Assembly (NCBI RefSeq): GCF_026240635.1 | Contig: NZ_CP110848.1 | Coordinates: forward strand, 1,738,501 to 1,802,500 | Reading direction: 5' to 3' | DNA: 64,000 nucleotides | From: Trichothermofontia sichuanensis B231 | Lineage (GTDB): Bacteria; Cyanobacteriota; Cyanobacteriia; B231 | Part shown: positions 45,370 through 54,389 of the stretch, one piece after another | Position numbering within the stretch: position 1 is the first letter of the stretch | Layout of the letters: every line of letters begins with the position of its first letter | The notes under the pieces: generated by a model | What the model saw: the letters and a program-made list of their open reading frames with translations, nothing else | Told to the model about the DNA's origin: nothing | Database searches by the model: none | Translations under genes and position numbers: made by a program

Positions 45370-46146
45370 ATGTCACAACTCACGGAAGATCTCCTGGAAG
45401 TGACCCAGTCGCCCATTGCTGGTCATGCGATCGCCCTGTTGAGTAACTATAGCTTTGATTTGGGTCGGTATACACCGGAACAGTTGGTAGAACGTTGGGC
45501 CAGCCTCTATCCGCTCAATTGGGTACGTCTTGCAGTGATTGAGAGCCTGTATCAGGGGCGGTATAAGGCCGTATCTGTGGAGCAGATTCTGGCTTTTTGG
45601 CAACGGCGCGGGCGACCGCTCTATCACTTTGGCAATGACTTTGAGCGTATTATTTGCAGTCGGTTTTCGGGGGTCGACCTGGCGGCAGAGAGTCTGAGTG
45701 ACGATACTCATGATAAGCCTCCAGCCTACTCGGTGCGTCAGTTGCAGGCAAAAAAAATACAGGACACGAGCCGTTTGTCAGGGGGAACCCGTAGCCTTGC
45801 GGGGACGCGCATTGAACCGTGGCAGACGTCTGAGCCGATCGCGCCTCCGTTCCCACCGGTCCGACGGTTGCCAGTGTCGACGCTGGAACGTCAACTCAGT
45901 GCCTTGAGCCAGCCGGCGCCCGCAGCCGAATCCCTACCTACCCGCGTTGGGGCAGTGGCTCCACCAGGGAATCGCACTGGTAATGGGCTGGAAGCCAGCC
46001 ATGCGCCTATTCACCAATTTGTCCCCAGTCAATCGCGATCGGGTCTGTCTCAGAAGTTGCGGGCTGTGGCGCATAGGCAGGGGGAACTGAGCCGTCTGGA
46101 AACGACGCTAGCTGCCCTACGAGCGCGAGTAAACCCTACTGAGTAA
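45370..46146 (+). CDS. Conserved cyanobacterial protein of unknown function
   Basis: 258 aa from the ATG at 45370 (MSQLTEDLLEVTQSPIAGHA); a GTG 27 bp upstream is in frame. The N-terminal ~110 residues are compact and conserved-looking (YTPEQLVERWASLYPLNWVR, VSVEQILAFWQRRGRPLYHF). The rest is polar and probably disordered, with a terminal helix. No enzymatic motif is visible. Confidence 0.65.
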   Translation: MSQLTEDLLEVTQSPIAGHAIALLSNYSFDLGRYTPEQLVERWASLYPLNWVRLAVIESLYQGRYKAVSVEQILAFWQRRGRPLYHFGNDFERIICSRFSGVDLAAESLSDDTHDKPPAYSVRQLQAKKIQDTSRLSGGTRSLAGTRIEPWQTSEPIAPPFPPVRRLPVSTLERQLSALSQPAPAAESLPTRVGAVAPPGNRTGNGLEASHAPIHQFVPSQSRSGLSQKLRAVAHRQGELSRLETTLAALRARVNPTE

Positions 46147-46202
46147 TCCCCTATATGGTGAATAGGGGGTGACTGGCATCAGGGTTGAATCGCCCTAGAG
46201 GC

Positions 46203-46763
46203 TTAGGAAGCGGATGAGGTCACAACGGGGGCTACCGCGGCTGGAGATTGACTCCCACCGATACGAATTTCTGAACAGAAGGTGGCACTGCTAAAGCCAT
46301 TGGGTTGTTTGAGAAGGCTGGTGCGCAACCGCAGGTTTGGCCCGGCAAACCATAACCGCTCTTCCAAATATAAGGATTCGGATGCCGTTGTCAGGGTCAG
46401 GACTTCATCACTGCCCAGAAGATAGCGACCGCTCAGGAGCCCCTTGCGGCCATTCTGTTGTAGCAGTTGTCCCTGATTGAGATTATCCCCCGTGGCAAGC
46501 GCGACCAGGAGGGTGGTTCCGATCTGTTGCTGGGTCTCGGCTGCCATCATGCCTTTCCAGGTGATCCGGGCACCGCAGAGCGCCTGGGCGGCGGCAAGGT
46601 TACCCTGTTGACAGAGTTGGATAACCTCTGGCTGAGAGGCCGTCAATAGGTCAATCTGGACTTCGGCTTTGCCACTTTCTGATCCCGGCCATGCCAGATT
46701 ATGGCTGGTGCGTTGCGATAACCACTTGCCGGCATTGGCTTCAAAAAATTCGATAATATTCAT
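46203..46763 (-). CDS. CpcS/CpeS-type phycobiliprotein lyase
   Basis: 186 aa of the lipocalin-fold CpcS/CpeS family, which attaches phycobilin chromophores to cysteines of phycobiliproteins. The N-terminus MNIIEFFEANAGKWLSQRTS and the downstream HNLAW and LRLRTSLLKQPNG are characteristic. Which lyase subfamily (CpcS, CpcU, CpeS) it belongs to cannot be decided by eye. No phycobiliprotein genes are nearby. Confidence 0.85.
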   Translation of the reverse strand: MNIIEFFEANAGKWLSQRTSHNLAWPGSESGKAEVQIDLLTASQPEVIQLCQQGNLAAAQALCGARITWKGMMAAETQQQIGTTLLVALATGDNLNQGQLLQQNGRKGLLSGRYLLGSDEVLTLTTASESLYLEERLWFAGPNLRLRTSLLKQPNGFSSATFCSEIRIGGSQSPAAVAPVVTSSAS

Positions 46764-47081
46764 GTTTTAGGTTAGCCGTCTTGATATCTCGATTCTTCCT
46801 GCGGGGACACTGCGCCAAGGCGCTATTTCTTGAGTCTTGCACTTCGTTACCCCCTTGGCAAGCCTTCCCAGACTGAGACAGCCCCCTCACCCCCAACCCC
46901 TCTCCCGCTCTGGGAGAGGGGCTTAGTTATGCTGCCTTAGTTATCGGTGGGAGCGCAAGCGGCAGGCTATCTGTCGGACACGATGCCCAAGCAGCTATGA
47001 ATCTTTGATTCAGATGTAATTGGGAGGTGACTGGTGGGATACAATTCTCAATAGGTTTTTCTCTTCACTGCAGGTTAGGTA
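46764..47081. other. Intergenic region with a repeat fragment
   Basis: 318 bp between divergent genes, holding only the internal fragment of the 107-bp family at 46871-46922. Confidence 0.45.
46871..46922 (+). mobile_element. 107-bp element family, internal fragment
   Basis: Only the middle GACTGAGACAGCCCCCTCAC and hairpin part is kept. Both terminal repeats are absent. Confidence 0.5.
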
Positions 47082-47492
47082 GTGCAAAAACAGGAAGCCC
47101 TTACATTACTGGCAAAGCACCAAAACACGCTGAAGGGTTTTGGCGTCAAGCCCCTGATTCTGTTTGGTTCAGTGGCAAGGGATGAAGCGCGAACAGACAG
47201 CGATGTCGATCTGCTTGTAGAGTTCGATCGCCCGGTCGGGTTGTTCACCTTTGTACGGTTGGCTCTTCTGGGATTTTGGGGTAAACAGTATCAGCAACTA
47301 CAAATAAACGATCGGAAACGTTGAGTTTATGGTGGGGGCGCGTAGCGCCCCCACCATAAACTCAGGAGAGCCGTACGGTTGAAACGATACTTGGAGGAGA
47401 TTTTAGAGAGTTCGGTTGATCTGGGTACACCCGACTCCCTCAAACCTTATCTACGGGAACCTATTTTCCGGGAGGCGATTCGTGCCTTCTAG
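47082..47492 (+). pseudogene. MntA-type nucleotidyltransferase antitoxin split by a miniature element
   Basis: The GTG at 47082 opens KQEALTLLAKHQNTLKGFGV and the minimal nucleotidyltransferase motif LILFGSVARDEARTDSDVDL, as in MntA antitoxins that AMPylate HEPN toxins. At residue 60 the 112-bp element at 47261 interrupts the gene, and the frame ends at 47324. Removing the element and one 8-bp duplication restores FTFVRLKRYLEEILESSVDL and on to REAIRAF-stop at 47490-47492, the normal C-terminus. The broken product is 80 aa. Confidence 0.9.
47261..47372 (+). mobile_element. 112-bp miniature element inserted in an mntA-like gene
   Basis: Same 112 bp as the copy at 34535 with no difference. Flanking duplication GTACGGTT at 47253-47260 and 47373-47380. 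The original gene shows the uninterrupted target once the element is removed, which proves the ends and the 8-bp duplication. Confidence 0.97.
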
Positions 47493-47700
47493 AGATTGGC
47501 AAAATAGAGTAAGAGATGTACTAGCCGCACAATTATTGGTGAAGTGGTTCGTGGTATTCCACCAGAGTTGGAGGCTTTACATCCGGAGATTCCCTGGGAT
47601 GATGTGCGCGGGTGCGAAATGTTGTGATTCACGAGTATTTTCAGGTGAATCTGTTCATTGTCTGGCAAACAATTCAAGTCGAAAGGCTATTGGGAGGAGG
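47482..47700 (+). pseudogene. HepT-type HEPN toxin remnant with internal deletion and frameshift
   Basis: The GTG at 47482 overlaps the antitoxin end, as in intact pairs, and reads PSRDWQNRVRDVL. The family's next ~35 residues are missing, and the sequence resumes in another frame as RTIIGEVVRGIPPELEALHP and EIPWDDVRG. It then shifts again to RNVVIHEYFQVNLFIVWQTI, which carries the RX4H-type ribonuclease motif. No full-length toxin can be made. Confidence 0.85.
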
Positions 47701-47703
47701 GAG

Positions 47704-47756
47704 GAGTGAGGAGTGAGGAGTGAGAAAAAACTCTTTCCTCTTTTCTCTTTCCTCTG
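47704..47756 (+). repeat. Compound heptanucleotide repeat
   Basis: GTGAGGA units followed by GAAAAAACTC and TTTTCTC/TTTCCTC units, almost the same as the block at 26656. It runs into the 3' end of the toxin remnant. Confidence 0.8.
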
Positions 47757-47953
47757 GTAGATTAGAGTTAAAGGTTATTTGTGGTGGGTGATTGGGAGGG
47801 ATATCTCTTTCTAATCTGAAATAACTATAAATCAAAACTTTAGGTTGTCTCTAGTGGTAATGTCTCTAGTGGTAAAATGAATAAGCAGCAAAAAGATAGC
47901 AATCAGGAGTGAGAAACCCTCTTCTCACTTCTCAATCCTCACCCCTACCCTAG

Positions 47954-49423
47954 CTAGCGGTGACAATTATCGCAGTGACCGCAACGAAAGGTTTGGGCTA
48001 TTTCCGTAAAGCCGAAAGCTTGGAGCAAAAACTGCCACCGACACTCACGGGTTCGGAAGTACCGAATGATTTCTGTGTGGGCAGGTCCTATGCCTGACTG
48101 CTGCCGGGGTGACCGGGGATGTAAGCGATAGTGAAAGGGATCTTGCCACTCCAGTTGGCCAAGGCTGTGGAGGGTAGCGAGGGCGATCGCTGCATCGGGG
48201 AATTGCTGGCTCACGGTCTGGATATGGCCCTGGGGTGGCAGTTTACGCAGGAGTTGAGTAGCTTTTTGGTGTTGGGAGCGCAGGCGATCGAGGAAAAACT
48301 GTTGGCGTTGCTTATCTTCTGAGTCTAGCCAGCCGGTGGGTTCACTGATTAACGCTAGGGCTGTTGCTGGTTGACCATCTCGCCCTGCCCGTCCGACTTC
48401 TTGTAGGTATTCCGACAGGAGTAATGGGGGATGAAAATGGGCGACCCAGCGCACGTCAGGCTTGTTAATCCCCATTCCAAAGGCTGATGTACAGACGACA
48501 AAGGGAAGTTCCCCACGCAGCCAAGCCTGCTCCCGTTGCCGGCGGGTCTGGGGGGGAAGTCCGGCGTGGTAGGCGGCGGTGGGTAGGCCATGCTGGGTCA
48601 GGCGATCGGCTAGGGCTTCACTATCCCGTCGGGTGCGGACATAGACCAGACCTGTCTGATGGGGGTAGGCCCGAATGAAGTCGCGCAGTCGCTGGTAGCG
48701 TCCCCGTGGCGTCCAGGCTACCTGGGTTTTCAGCATCAGGTTGGCTCGATAGGGGTTGATGAGGAAGGAACGGGGATTATCCAGTTGCAGGACGGACTGA
48801 ATCACGGCTTGGGCGTGGGGATTGGCGGTGGCGGTAAAGGCCGCGATCGGGATTTTAGTCCCCGCCGGTTTGGTCTTCAGTAAGGCGGGGCGCACTGCGC
48901 CTAGGCGGCGATAGGTGGGCCGAAAGGTATCCCCCCACTGGACCAGACAATGGGCCTCATCCAGGATCACGCCATTGATCTGGATGTGGGGGCGGCTCAG
49001 GATGTTCCAGACGGAAGGACTCAGTAAGGTTTCTGGAGAGAGGTACAACAGCCGCAATTGTTGGCGTTCTAGGGCTGCGAGTGTTCGTCGCCGATCGCTG
49101 GGGGACAACTCACTATGTAACAGGGCGGCAGGCAGGTGTCGCTGTTTGAGGTCCTGCACTTGGTTTTCCATCAAGGCTACTAGGGGAGAGATTACCAGTG
49201 TCAAACCAGATTGCAATAGGGCTGGGAGTTGGAAACAAATCGATTTACCACCCCCCGTGGGCATTACGATCAGGGCATCCCGGCGATCGAGTAAGCACTG
49301 CACAACTTCTCCCTGGGGTGGCCGAAAGTGTTCATAACCCCAAATTTGCCGAAATGTAGCCAGAACCGGCTCCCAGGGTGGCGGGGGTGGGGAGGGGGCA
49401 TGGGCGGTGGCTGGAGATAGCAT
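47954..49423 (-). CDS. recQ: RecQ-type ATP-dependent DNA helicase
   Basis: 3'-5' DNA helicase of recombination and repair. 489 aa from the ATG at 49423 with AGGTG upstream; a GTG 21 bases earlier is possible. Motifs: I MPTGGGKS, II LDEAHCLVQWG (DEAH), III FTATA, V CTSAFGMGINKPDVR and VI YLQEVGRAGRDG. The C-terminal zinc module ends CGHCDNC. It lacks the HRDC domain, as is common in short bacterial RecQ. Confidence 0.9.
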   Translation of the reverse strand: MLSPATAHAPSPPPPPWEPVLATFRQIWGYEHFRPPQGEVVQCLLDRRDALIVMPTGGGKSICFQLPALLQSGLTLVISPLVALMENQVQDLKQRHLPAALLHSELSPSDRRRTLAALERQQLRLLYLSPETLLSPSVWNILSRPHIQINGVILDEAHCLVQWGDTFRPTYRRLGAVRPALLKTKPAGTKIPIAAFTATANPHAQAVIQSVLQLDNPRSFLINPYRANLMLKTQVAWTPRGRYQRLRDFIRAYPHQTGLVYVRTRRDSEALADRLTQHGLPTAAYHAGLPPQTRRQREQAWLRGELPFVVCTSAFGMGINKPDVRWVAHFHPPLLLSEYLQEVGRAGRDGQPATALALISEPTGWLDSEDKQRQQFFLDRLRSQHQKATQLLRKLPPQGHIQTVSQQFPDAAIALATLHSLGQLEWQDPFHYRLHPRSPRQQSGIGPAHTEIIRYFRTRECRWQFLLQAFGFTEIAQTFRCGHCDNCHR

Positions 49424-49709
49424 GGTGATACACCTGATTAGCACGTAGCACGTTGTTGGAATCAGCGTTCCCGCTCATGGCGATCGCGACATCCTCTGTT
49501 GAATATTTTTACCAAAGCTTTAATCCTTGGTGAGAGAAGCGAGCGGGGAGAAGCGAGAAAAGGGATGGCGTTTGGAGCCGTTTGATGGGGTACGGCTTTC
49601 CGCATTTCCCCAGTGTCTTCGCTCCAGCGTAATGGCTTCAACACCATCAAGTGGGCGCGGTAGAATAGCTACAATCGTCTTTGTTACATTGCTTAAGGTG
49701 GAAATAACT

Positions 49710-49949
49710 ATGGCGACGATGGCACTCACCCCTGAAAATGTTGAGCAAGTGTTGGATGAACTACGTCCCTACTTGATGTCTGATGGCGGGAATGTTGAGC
49801 TAGTGGAGATTGAAGGGGCAGTGGTAAAACTGCGGTTGCAAGGGGCTTGCGGGTCTTGCCCTAGTTCGACGATGACCCTGCGTATGGGGATTGAGCGGCG
49901 ACTGCGTGAATTTATCCCAGAGATTGTGGAAGTTGAGCAGGTTATTTAG
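49710..49949 (+). CDS. NifU C-terminal-domain protein (Nfu-type Fe-S scaffold)
   Basis: 79 aa from the ATG at 49710. The single Nfu domain has [20 protein letters not shown] and the cluster-binding CxxC in [19 protein letters not shown]. Carries and transfers Fe-S clusters, in cyanobacteria notably to photosystem I. The long open frame upstream is not needed. Confidence 0.92.
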   Translation: MATMALTPENVEQVLDELRPYLMSDGGNVELVEIEGAVVKLRLQGACGSCPSSTMTLRMGIERRLREFIPEIVEVEQVI

Positions 49950-50069
49950 AGACTTTTAGATTGTTTAGAGACTTTTAGAGACTTTGATGGGAGGGGGGAC
50001 TTCAGTTCAGTATCCTAAAAGAGGCTGATTAGCTGGTTCGCATCGCCTCTCCCCAGGAGAATTGCCTCC

Positions 50070-51359
50070 ATGTCTGAGCTTCCCCCCTTGGTTGGGCAGC
50101 GTCTGCCGCAGAACATCGTTCTGACTAATGCACAACTGGCCGGTATGGCTGGCCGTCAAACGATCGTTCTTAGGCAGGAGGCGCTCACGCCGTATCACGC
50201 TAGGGGGATCACGCAGCAGACCCCCTGGCTAATTGATCAATTCTATCTCCAAGCCACTGCAACTAATCAGACCCCGGTACTCCCTGGCGTGGGGACGCTG
50301 CCCGATGTCAGGGTGATCGATCTTCAGGGGGATTGGGTGTCGCTTGGAGGGGTGGATTTACAAATTAATGGAGCGCTGGGGCTAGCGTTTCCTGATCTCA
50401 CTATGGCAGATGGCAGTCTGCTCCAGGCTATTTGCCATACCCTGTGGCAACAAGGGGTGGATGGGTTTTTGCCGACGATCGTTACTACGCGTGTTGACAA
50501 GATTCACCGTGCCCTGGCGGCGATCGCTGACTGGATGGCAAAACCGCCCATCCCAAAGACAGCGCAGATTTTAGGCGTGCATCTAGAGGGACCCTGCCTC
50601 AACCCGGAAAAACGGGGTGCGCACCCGGCGGCATATCTGCAACCGCTGACACTGGATACGGTGAAAACCGTGTTAGGGGACTATGCCGCGATCGTCAAGG
50701 TGATGACCCTTGCCCCGGAGTTAGACCCAACGGGAACCGTTATTCCTTACCTGCGATCGCTGGGCATCACCGTCAGCCTGGGGCATTCCCAAGCCACTGC
50801 TGACCAGGCCCGAACTGCTTTTGCCCAGGGAGCGAGCATGGTCACCCATGCCTTTAACGCGATGCCGGGGCTACACCACCGGGAACCGGGTCTGTTGGGG
50901 GCCGCATTAACCACTCCCGGCGTGACCTGTGGGGTGATCGCCGATGGTCAGCACCTCTGCCCGACGATGTTGGACCTGTTGCTGCGGATGACAGCAACGC
51001 CCAGGACTGCCAACGGCGATTGTGATCCGTTATTTTTGGTCAGTGATGCCCTCGCACCACTGGGACTGCCCGACGGGATCTACCCCTGGGACGATCGCCC
51101 GATGACGGTGACCCAGGGGACTGCTCGCCTCGCCGATGGCACCCTAGCGGGAACAACGTTGCCCCTGCTGGCGGGGGTGCAAAATCTGGTGCAGTGGGGG
51201 CTGTGCGATCCAGCACGAGCGATCGCCCTAGCCACAACAACCCCTCGTGCAGCGATCGGTCTGCCAGGCTGGGAAATGGGGCAGCCAGCCTCGCTCCTCC
51301 GTTGGCACCGCGATCTCCTAACGGGGCAACTCCACTGGCAGCGGTTGTTGGAGGAGTGA
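50070..51359 (+). CDS. nagA: N-acetylglucosamine-6-phosphate deacetylase
   Basis: 429 aa amidohydrolase. Metal and substrate motifs: HLEGPCLNPEKRGAH, SLGHSQATADQA, THAFNAMPGLHHREPGLLGA, and the catalytic Asp in FLVSDALAPLG. The first ~75 residues are a longer N-terminus than usual. Works in amino-sugar recycling and may act on products of the GH3 enzyme at 36636. Confidence 0.88.
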   Translation: MSELPPLVGQRLPQNIVLTNAQLAGMAGRQTIVLRQEALTPYHARGITQQTPWLIDQFYLQATATNQTPVLPGVGTLPDVRVIDLQGDWVSLGGVDLQINGALGLAFPDLTMADGSLLQAICHTLWQQGVDGFLPTIVTTRVDKIHRALAAIADWMAKPPIPKTAQILGVHLEGPCLNPEKRGAHPAAYLQPLTLDTVKTVLGDYAAIVKVMTLAPELDPTGTVIPYLRSLGITVSLGHSQATADQARTAFAQGASMVTHAFNAMPGLHHREPGLLGAALTTPGVTCGVIADGQHLCPTMLDLLLRMTATPRTANGDCDPLFLVSDALAPLGLPDGIYPWDDRPMTVTQGTARLADGTLAGTTLPLLAGVQNLVQWGLCDPARAIALATTTPRAAIGLPGWEMGQPASLLRWHRDLLTGQLHWQRLLEE

Positions 51360-51780
51360 GGAGCGAGAAGCGAGGCGTGAGTATTGAGTTCCTCTCCTCT
51401 CGTTTTTCATGCCTCTTACCTCACTGCTCATTCCTCGTGTGTGGCAGGGGCTGAGATAAATTTTTTCAGGAATCTGGGAAAACGCCGCCCATTTTGGGTG
51501 GGATGGTGTACTCTATGGCACAAGAAAACCCGCCTAACGGCGGGTGTTGATGTGAGAAGAGGGCGGTTGAACGCTGCATACGTTTGACCGCCATTTTTAT
51601 CTTCGCTCAGATCTCCCGTTTGGTTATCCCTTTAGTAGTATTTCTCCATGTGTGGGGACCGATTGCGTAGGCGCGATCGGGGGTATGCTCTGGGTCAATA
51701 GCCGACTCTGTCTGGGATACAGGCCGCAGTACAAAGCGCAATAACGGTGAGAGTCTTGCTGTCGTTTATGCTAAGTTTTT
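51360..51780. other. Intergenic region between convergent genes
   Basis: 421 bp. It holds the terminator-like hairpins listed separately. The left part has AGGAGCGAGAAGCGAG repeats. Confidence 0.5.
51526..51597. terminator. Two terminator-like hairpins between nagA and flotillin
   Basis: First, ACCCGCC-TAAC-GGCGGGT (about 51528-51545). Second, GGCGGTTGAACG (51562-51573) pairing with CGTTTGACCGCC (51581-51592) and followed by ATTTTTAT, a good intrinsic terminator for the plus strand. Confidence 0.6.
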
Positions 51781-53853
51781 TCACATTTCCGGGAGGCTGG
51801 TGGTCTCGTTAAGGAGAGGGGAGGGGCTACTCGTGGGTGTGTGACTCGCTTGCTGATCTGTCTCGCGCATACGCAAGAGGTTGCTCACCTGCTGAATCAG
51901 GGTTCCCAGCTTGCCCTCATCCAGCAGGGTATCGACGAACTGGAGGCCGCTGGTAGATAGGAGGAGTTGGCTGATATCCTGACCGGCTCCTGCTCCATTG
52001 CTGCCCCCAAAGCTATAGATACGCGCATCCCCTAGGACGCCGGGTTTGGGTGCGAGGGATATCAGGATTTCGGGTAATTTGTCGATTAACTGGGGTCCGA
52101 GGGTGGTCAACAGTTCTGCTGTCAGGTTGCCGGTGCTGATGCGGTTGCGGGCCGCCAATTGAGCTGCGAGTCCTTCTGCTTCCGCCACCGCCCGATCGCG
52201 GTTGGCTGCCGCCAGAGCTCGGATGGAGGCGGCTTCCAGTTCTGCTGCTTGACGGGCAATCTCTGCCTGCCGCCGCCGCCGGAAGACATCGATTTCCACC
52301 ACATTTTGCTCGGCAATGCGTTGCTTCTGGGCCTCCTGCTCCGCTGCAATCACGGCTAAGCGTTGCTGCCGTTCGGCAATTTCCAGTTCCGTCGCCGTTT
52401 GTACTCCTGCCTCTGCCTTGGCCCGTTCGGCTTCCGCCGCTAGGCGTTGCTGCTCCTTCTGTGCGATCGCGATCGCAGCTTCCTGTTGAGCAACCCGAGA
52501 TAGCCGTTCCGCTTCCGCTACCTGTACCTGGGATGCCAGTCGGGCTGACTCTACCGTCTGCTGCCGTTGGATATTGGCAACCTCGGCTTCCTGTTGCTGC
52601 AAGGCTTGGGCGACTTTTAACTGCTTCTGCAGTTCTTCCAGGGCAATGTTGGCTTCAATCTGACTCTGTTGCACCGCCAATTGTTGCCGGATCTTTTCTT
52701 CATCCACGGTTTGAGCTTGCAGGATTTTATTACGTTCAGCCTTGGCCGCTTCCTTGTCTTTAGCTTCCTGGATTTCCCGTTCCCGTTGTGCCCGCAGGGC
52801 TTCAATCTCCAACTGTTGGGCCAGCTTAGCACTCTCTTTTTCCTGGGCAATGCGTAGGGATTGTTTTTGGGCATCCAATTCCCGCTGTTCGATCGCCACC
52901 TGGGTAGTTAATTCTACTTCCCGTTTCTGCTGGATCGATTTCTGGATCGTTTCCGTGCGCAGGCGCACCCCTTGGGCATCAAAGAAGTTATTGGTGTCGT
53001 AGGTATCACTCTCTTCAATCTCAGAAATGGCAATGTTATTCAGGGTCAGGCCCACCCGTTTGAGATCCTGTTGGATCAGATTCAACACCTCATCCGCAAA
53101 GCCGAGTTTATCCGAGTCAATTTCCGCCAAGCTCTTGCGTTTCGCGGCTGCCCGGATGGCATCATCTGCCCGCTTTTCCAGGGCATCTTTGATGTCCTCC
53201 GGCGTAATCCGGCCCTGCCGCGACAGCCGTGCTGCCGCTGTCAACACATCCTGCTCATTGGGACTGACACAGACGTAAAACGTTACCCGCATATTGGCCC
53301 GCAGGTAGTCCTGGGTGCGCACCGCTAACTTGCCCGTCCGTTCCACATCGATCGAAATTTCTCGCAAGGGTACCCGTGTCAGTCCATGGAAGCCCGGTAG
53401 AACCACACAACCGCCATTGAGAAAGACCGATTTCTTACGATTACTGCCAATGCCAATCCGTACAAACGCTTCGTTCGTTGGCGTAATCACATACACCCGT
53501 GTATAGGCCCACACCCCCACGAGAATGAGTAAGATCACAATGGCAAAAACCCCAGCGAAGAACGGTACCTCCCCAATCTTGAACCCGCCGGTGCCTGGGA
53601 CCTGGGCTAACGGGGATGGGTTCGGCAGGGAAAGGGATGCATGTTGAATTTTGGATTTTGAATTTTCCAGGGGGCTAGGTAAGGTTGCGATGGGAGAACC
53701 TTTAGTACTGAGGGTGATTCTCTCTTGGAACTGCTGCGCGATGGCGGGGGGTGAAGTGGCTGCCGCTGGAGTGGGCACGATCGATAACGCCGTGGGCAAT
53801 TGCAGCGCCGCCGCCGCTAATAGGGAACGGGAAAGGGTGAGCCAATAACGCAT
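51781..53853 (-). CDS. Flotillin family protein (YqiK-like)
   Basis: 690 aa. N-terminal signal-like helix (1-33), a low-complexity stretch, a membrane helix (about 98-120, FFAGVFAIVILLILVGVWAY), a SPFH domain (about 120-330, TNEAFVRIGIGSNRKKSVFL), then a long Glu/Ala/Gln-rich coiled coil (330-560) and a C-terminal tail. Flotillins organise membrane domains. The arrangement resembles E. coli YqiK. Part of the linker (ENSKSKIQHASLSLP) comes from a repeated TTCAAAATCCAAAATTCA-type sequence. A DUF1449-like partner lies upstream. Confidence 0.88.
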   Translation of the reverse strand: MRYWLTLSRSLLAAAALQLPTALSIVPTPAAATSPPAIAQQFQERITLSTKGSPIATLPSPLENSKSKIQHASLSLPNPSPLAQVPGTGGFKIGEVPFFAGVFAIVILLILVGVWAYTRVYVITPTNEAFVRIGIGSNRKKSVFLNGGCVVLPGFHGLTRVPLREISIDVERTGKLAVRTQDYLRANMRVTFYVCVSPNEQDVLTAAARLSRQGRITPEDIKDALEKRADDAIRAAAKRKSLAEIDSDKLGFADEVLNLIQQDLKRVGLTLNNIAISEIEESDTYDTNNFFDAQGVRLRTETIQKSIQQKREVELTTQVAIEQRELDAQKQSLRIAQEKESAKLAQQLEIEALRAQREREIQEAKDKEAAKAERNKILQAQTVDEEKIRQQLAVQQSQIEANIALEELQKQLKVAQALQQQEAEVANIQRQQTVESARLASQVQVAEAERLSRVAQQEAAIAIAQKEQQRLAAEAERAKAEAGVQTATELEIAERQQRLAVIAAEQEAQKQRIAEQNVVEIDVFRRRRQAEIARQAAELEAASIRALAAANRDRAVAEAEGLAAQLAARNRISTGNLTAELLTTLGPQLIDKLPEILISLAPKPGVLGDARIYSFGGSNGAGAGQDISQLLLSTSGLQFVDTLLDEGKLGTLIQQVSNLLRMRETDQQASHTPTSSPSPLLNETTSLPEM

Positions 53854-53898
53854 AAGAAAACCCTCAAAATTTCAGAAAACACTTAAATGGGGGCACAC

Positions 53899-53999
53899 TA
53901 TAGCAATCCTAAGTCATTTGTGAGTAAGCCTTCGCTAGGCTGCATGAATACAATAGCTCCAGGATTGCTCCTCCTTACAATTCATTTAGGACTGCTATA
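53899..53999. mobile_element. 101-bp miniature element with 26-bp terminal inverted repeats
   Basis: Left end TATAGCAATCCTAAGTCATT. The right end is the inverse of TATAGCAGTCCTAAATGAAT. Both ends begin with TATA, so a TA target as in IS630-type elements is likely. It is the only copy in the window. Confidence 0.7.
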
Positions 54000-54182
54000 T
54001 GCCATCACGACAATAGGCAGTTCAGGCAATACGCAGTCCAGGCAATACGCAGTCAAGACAACAACCCAACGAAAATAACTACAAATAACTAAAAACTAAA
54101 GAGGACCTCGATTAATTGCGATCGGGACAGGTCAACCGCCTGTTCCCAGGTGCTTACATTGATTCGGGTGCATCTCACTTGT

Positions 54183-54284
54183 GCGACCCTCACCCTAAAT
54201 CCCTCTCCCAGAACGGGAGAGGGACTGGAAAATCCGGCTCCCCTTCGCCCCTTTTGGGAGAAGGGGTTGGGGGATGAGGGCTAC
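54183..54284 (+). repeat. Core fragment of the 183-bp dispersed repeat
   Basis: CGACCCTCACCCTAAATCCC through GGGGGATGAGGGC. The outer parts of the repeat are absent. Confidence 0.65.
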
Positions 54285-54389
54285 CTGTTGCCCAACTGGG
54301 ATGCTCCCCATTGATTCTCGGTGCGACATTAGCATTCCTCGCAGTACCCTAAAGCGATTCTCCTGAGAGAACTGAGCATAATCGGATGG

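Larger units (their letters stand above)
53854..54389. other. Interval between flotillin and its YqiJ-like partner, filled with mobile repeats
   Basis: 536 bp. It holds the 101-bp element (53899-53999), short repeats GGCAATACGCAGTC near 54024, and the core of the 183-bp repeat (54183-54284). No gene was seen. Confidence 0.6.
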
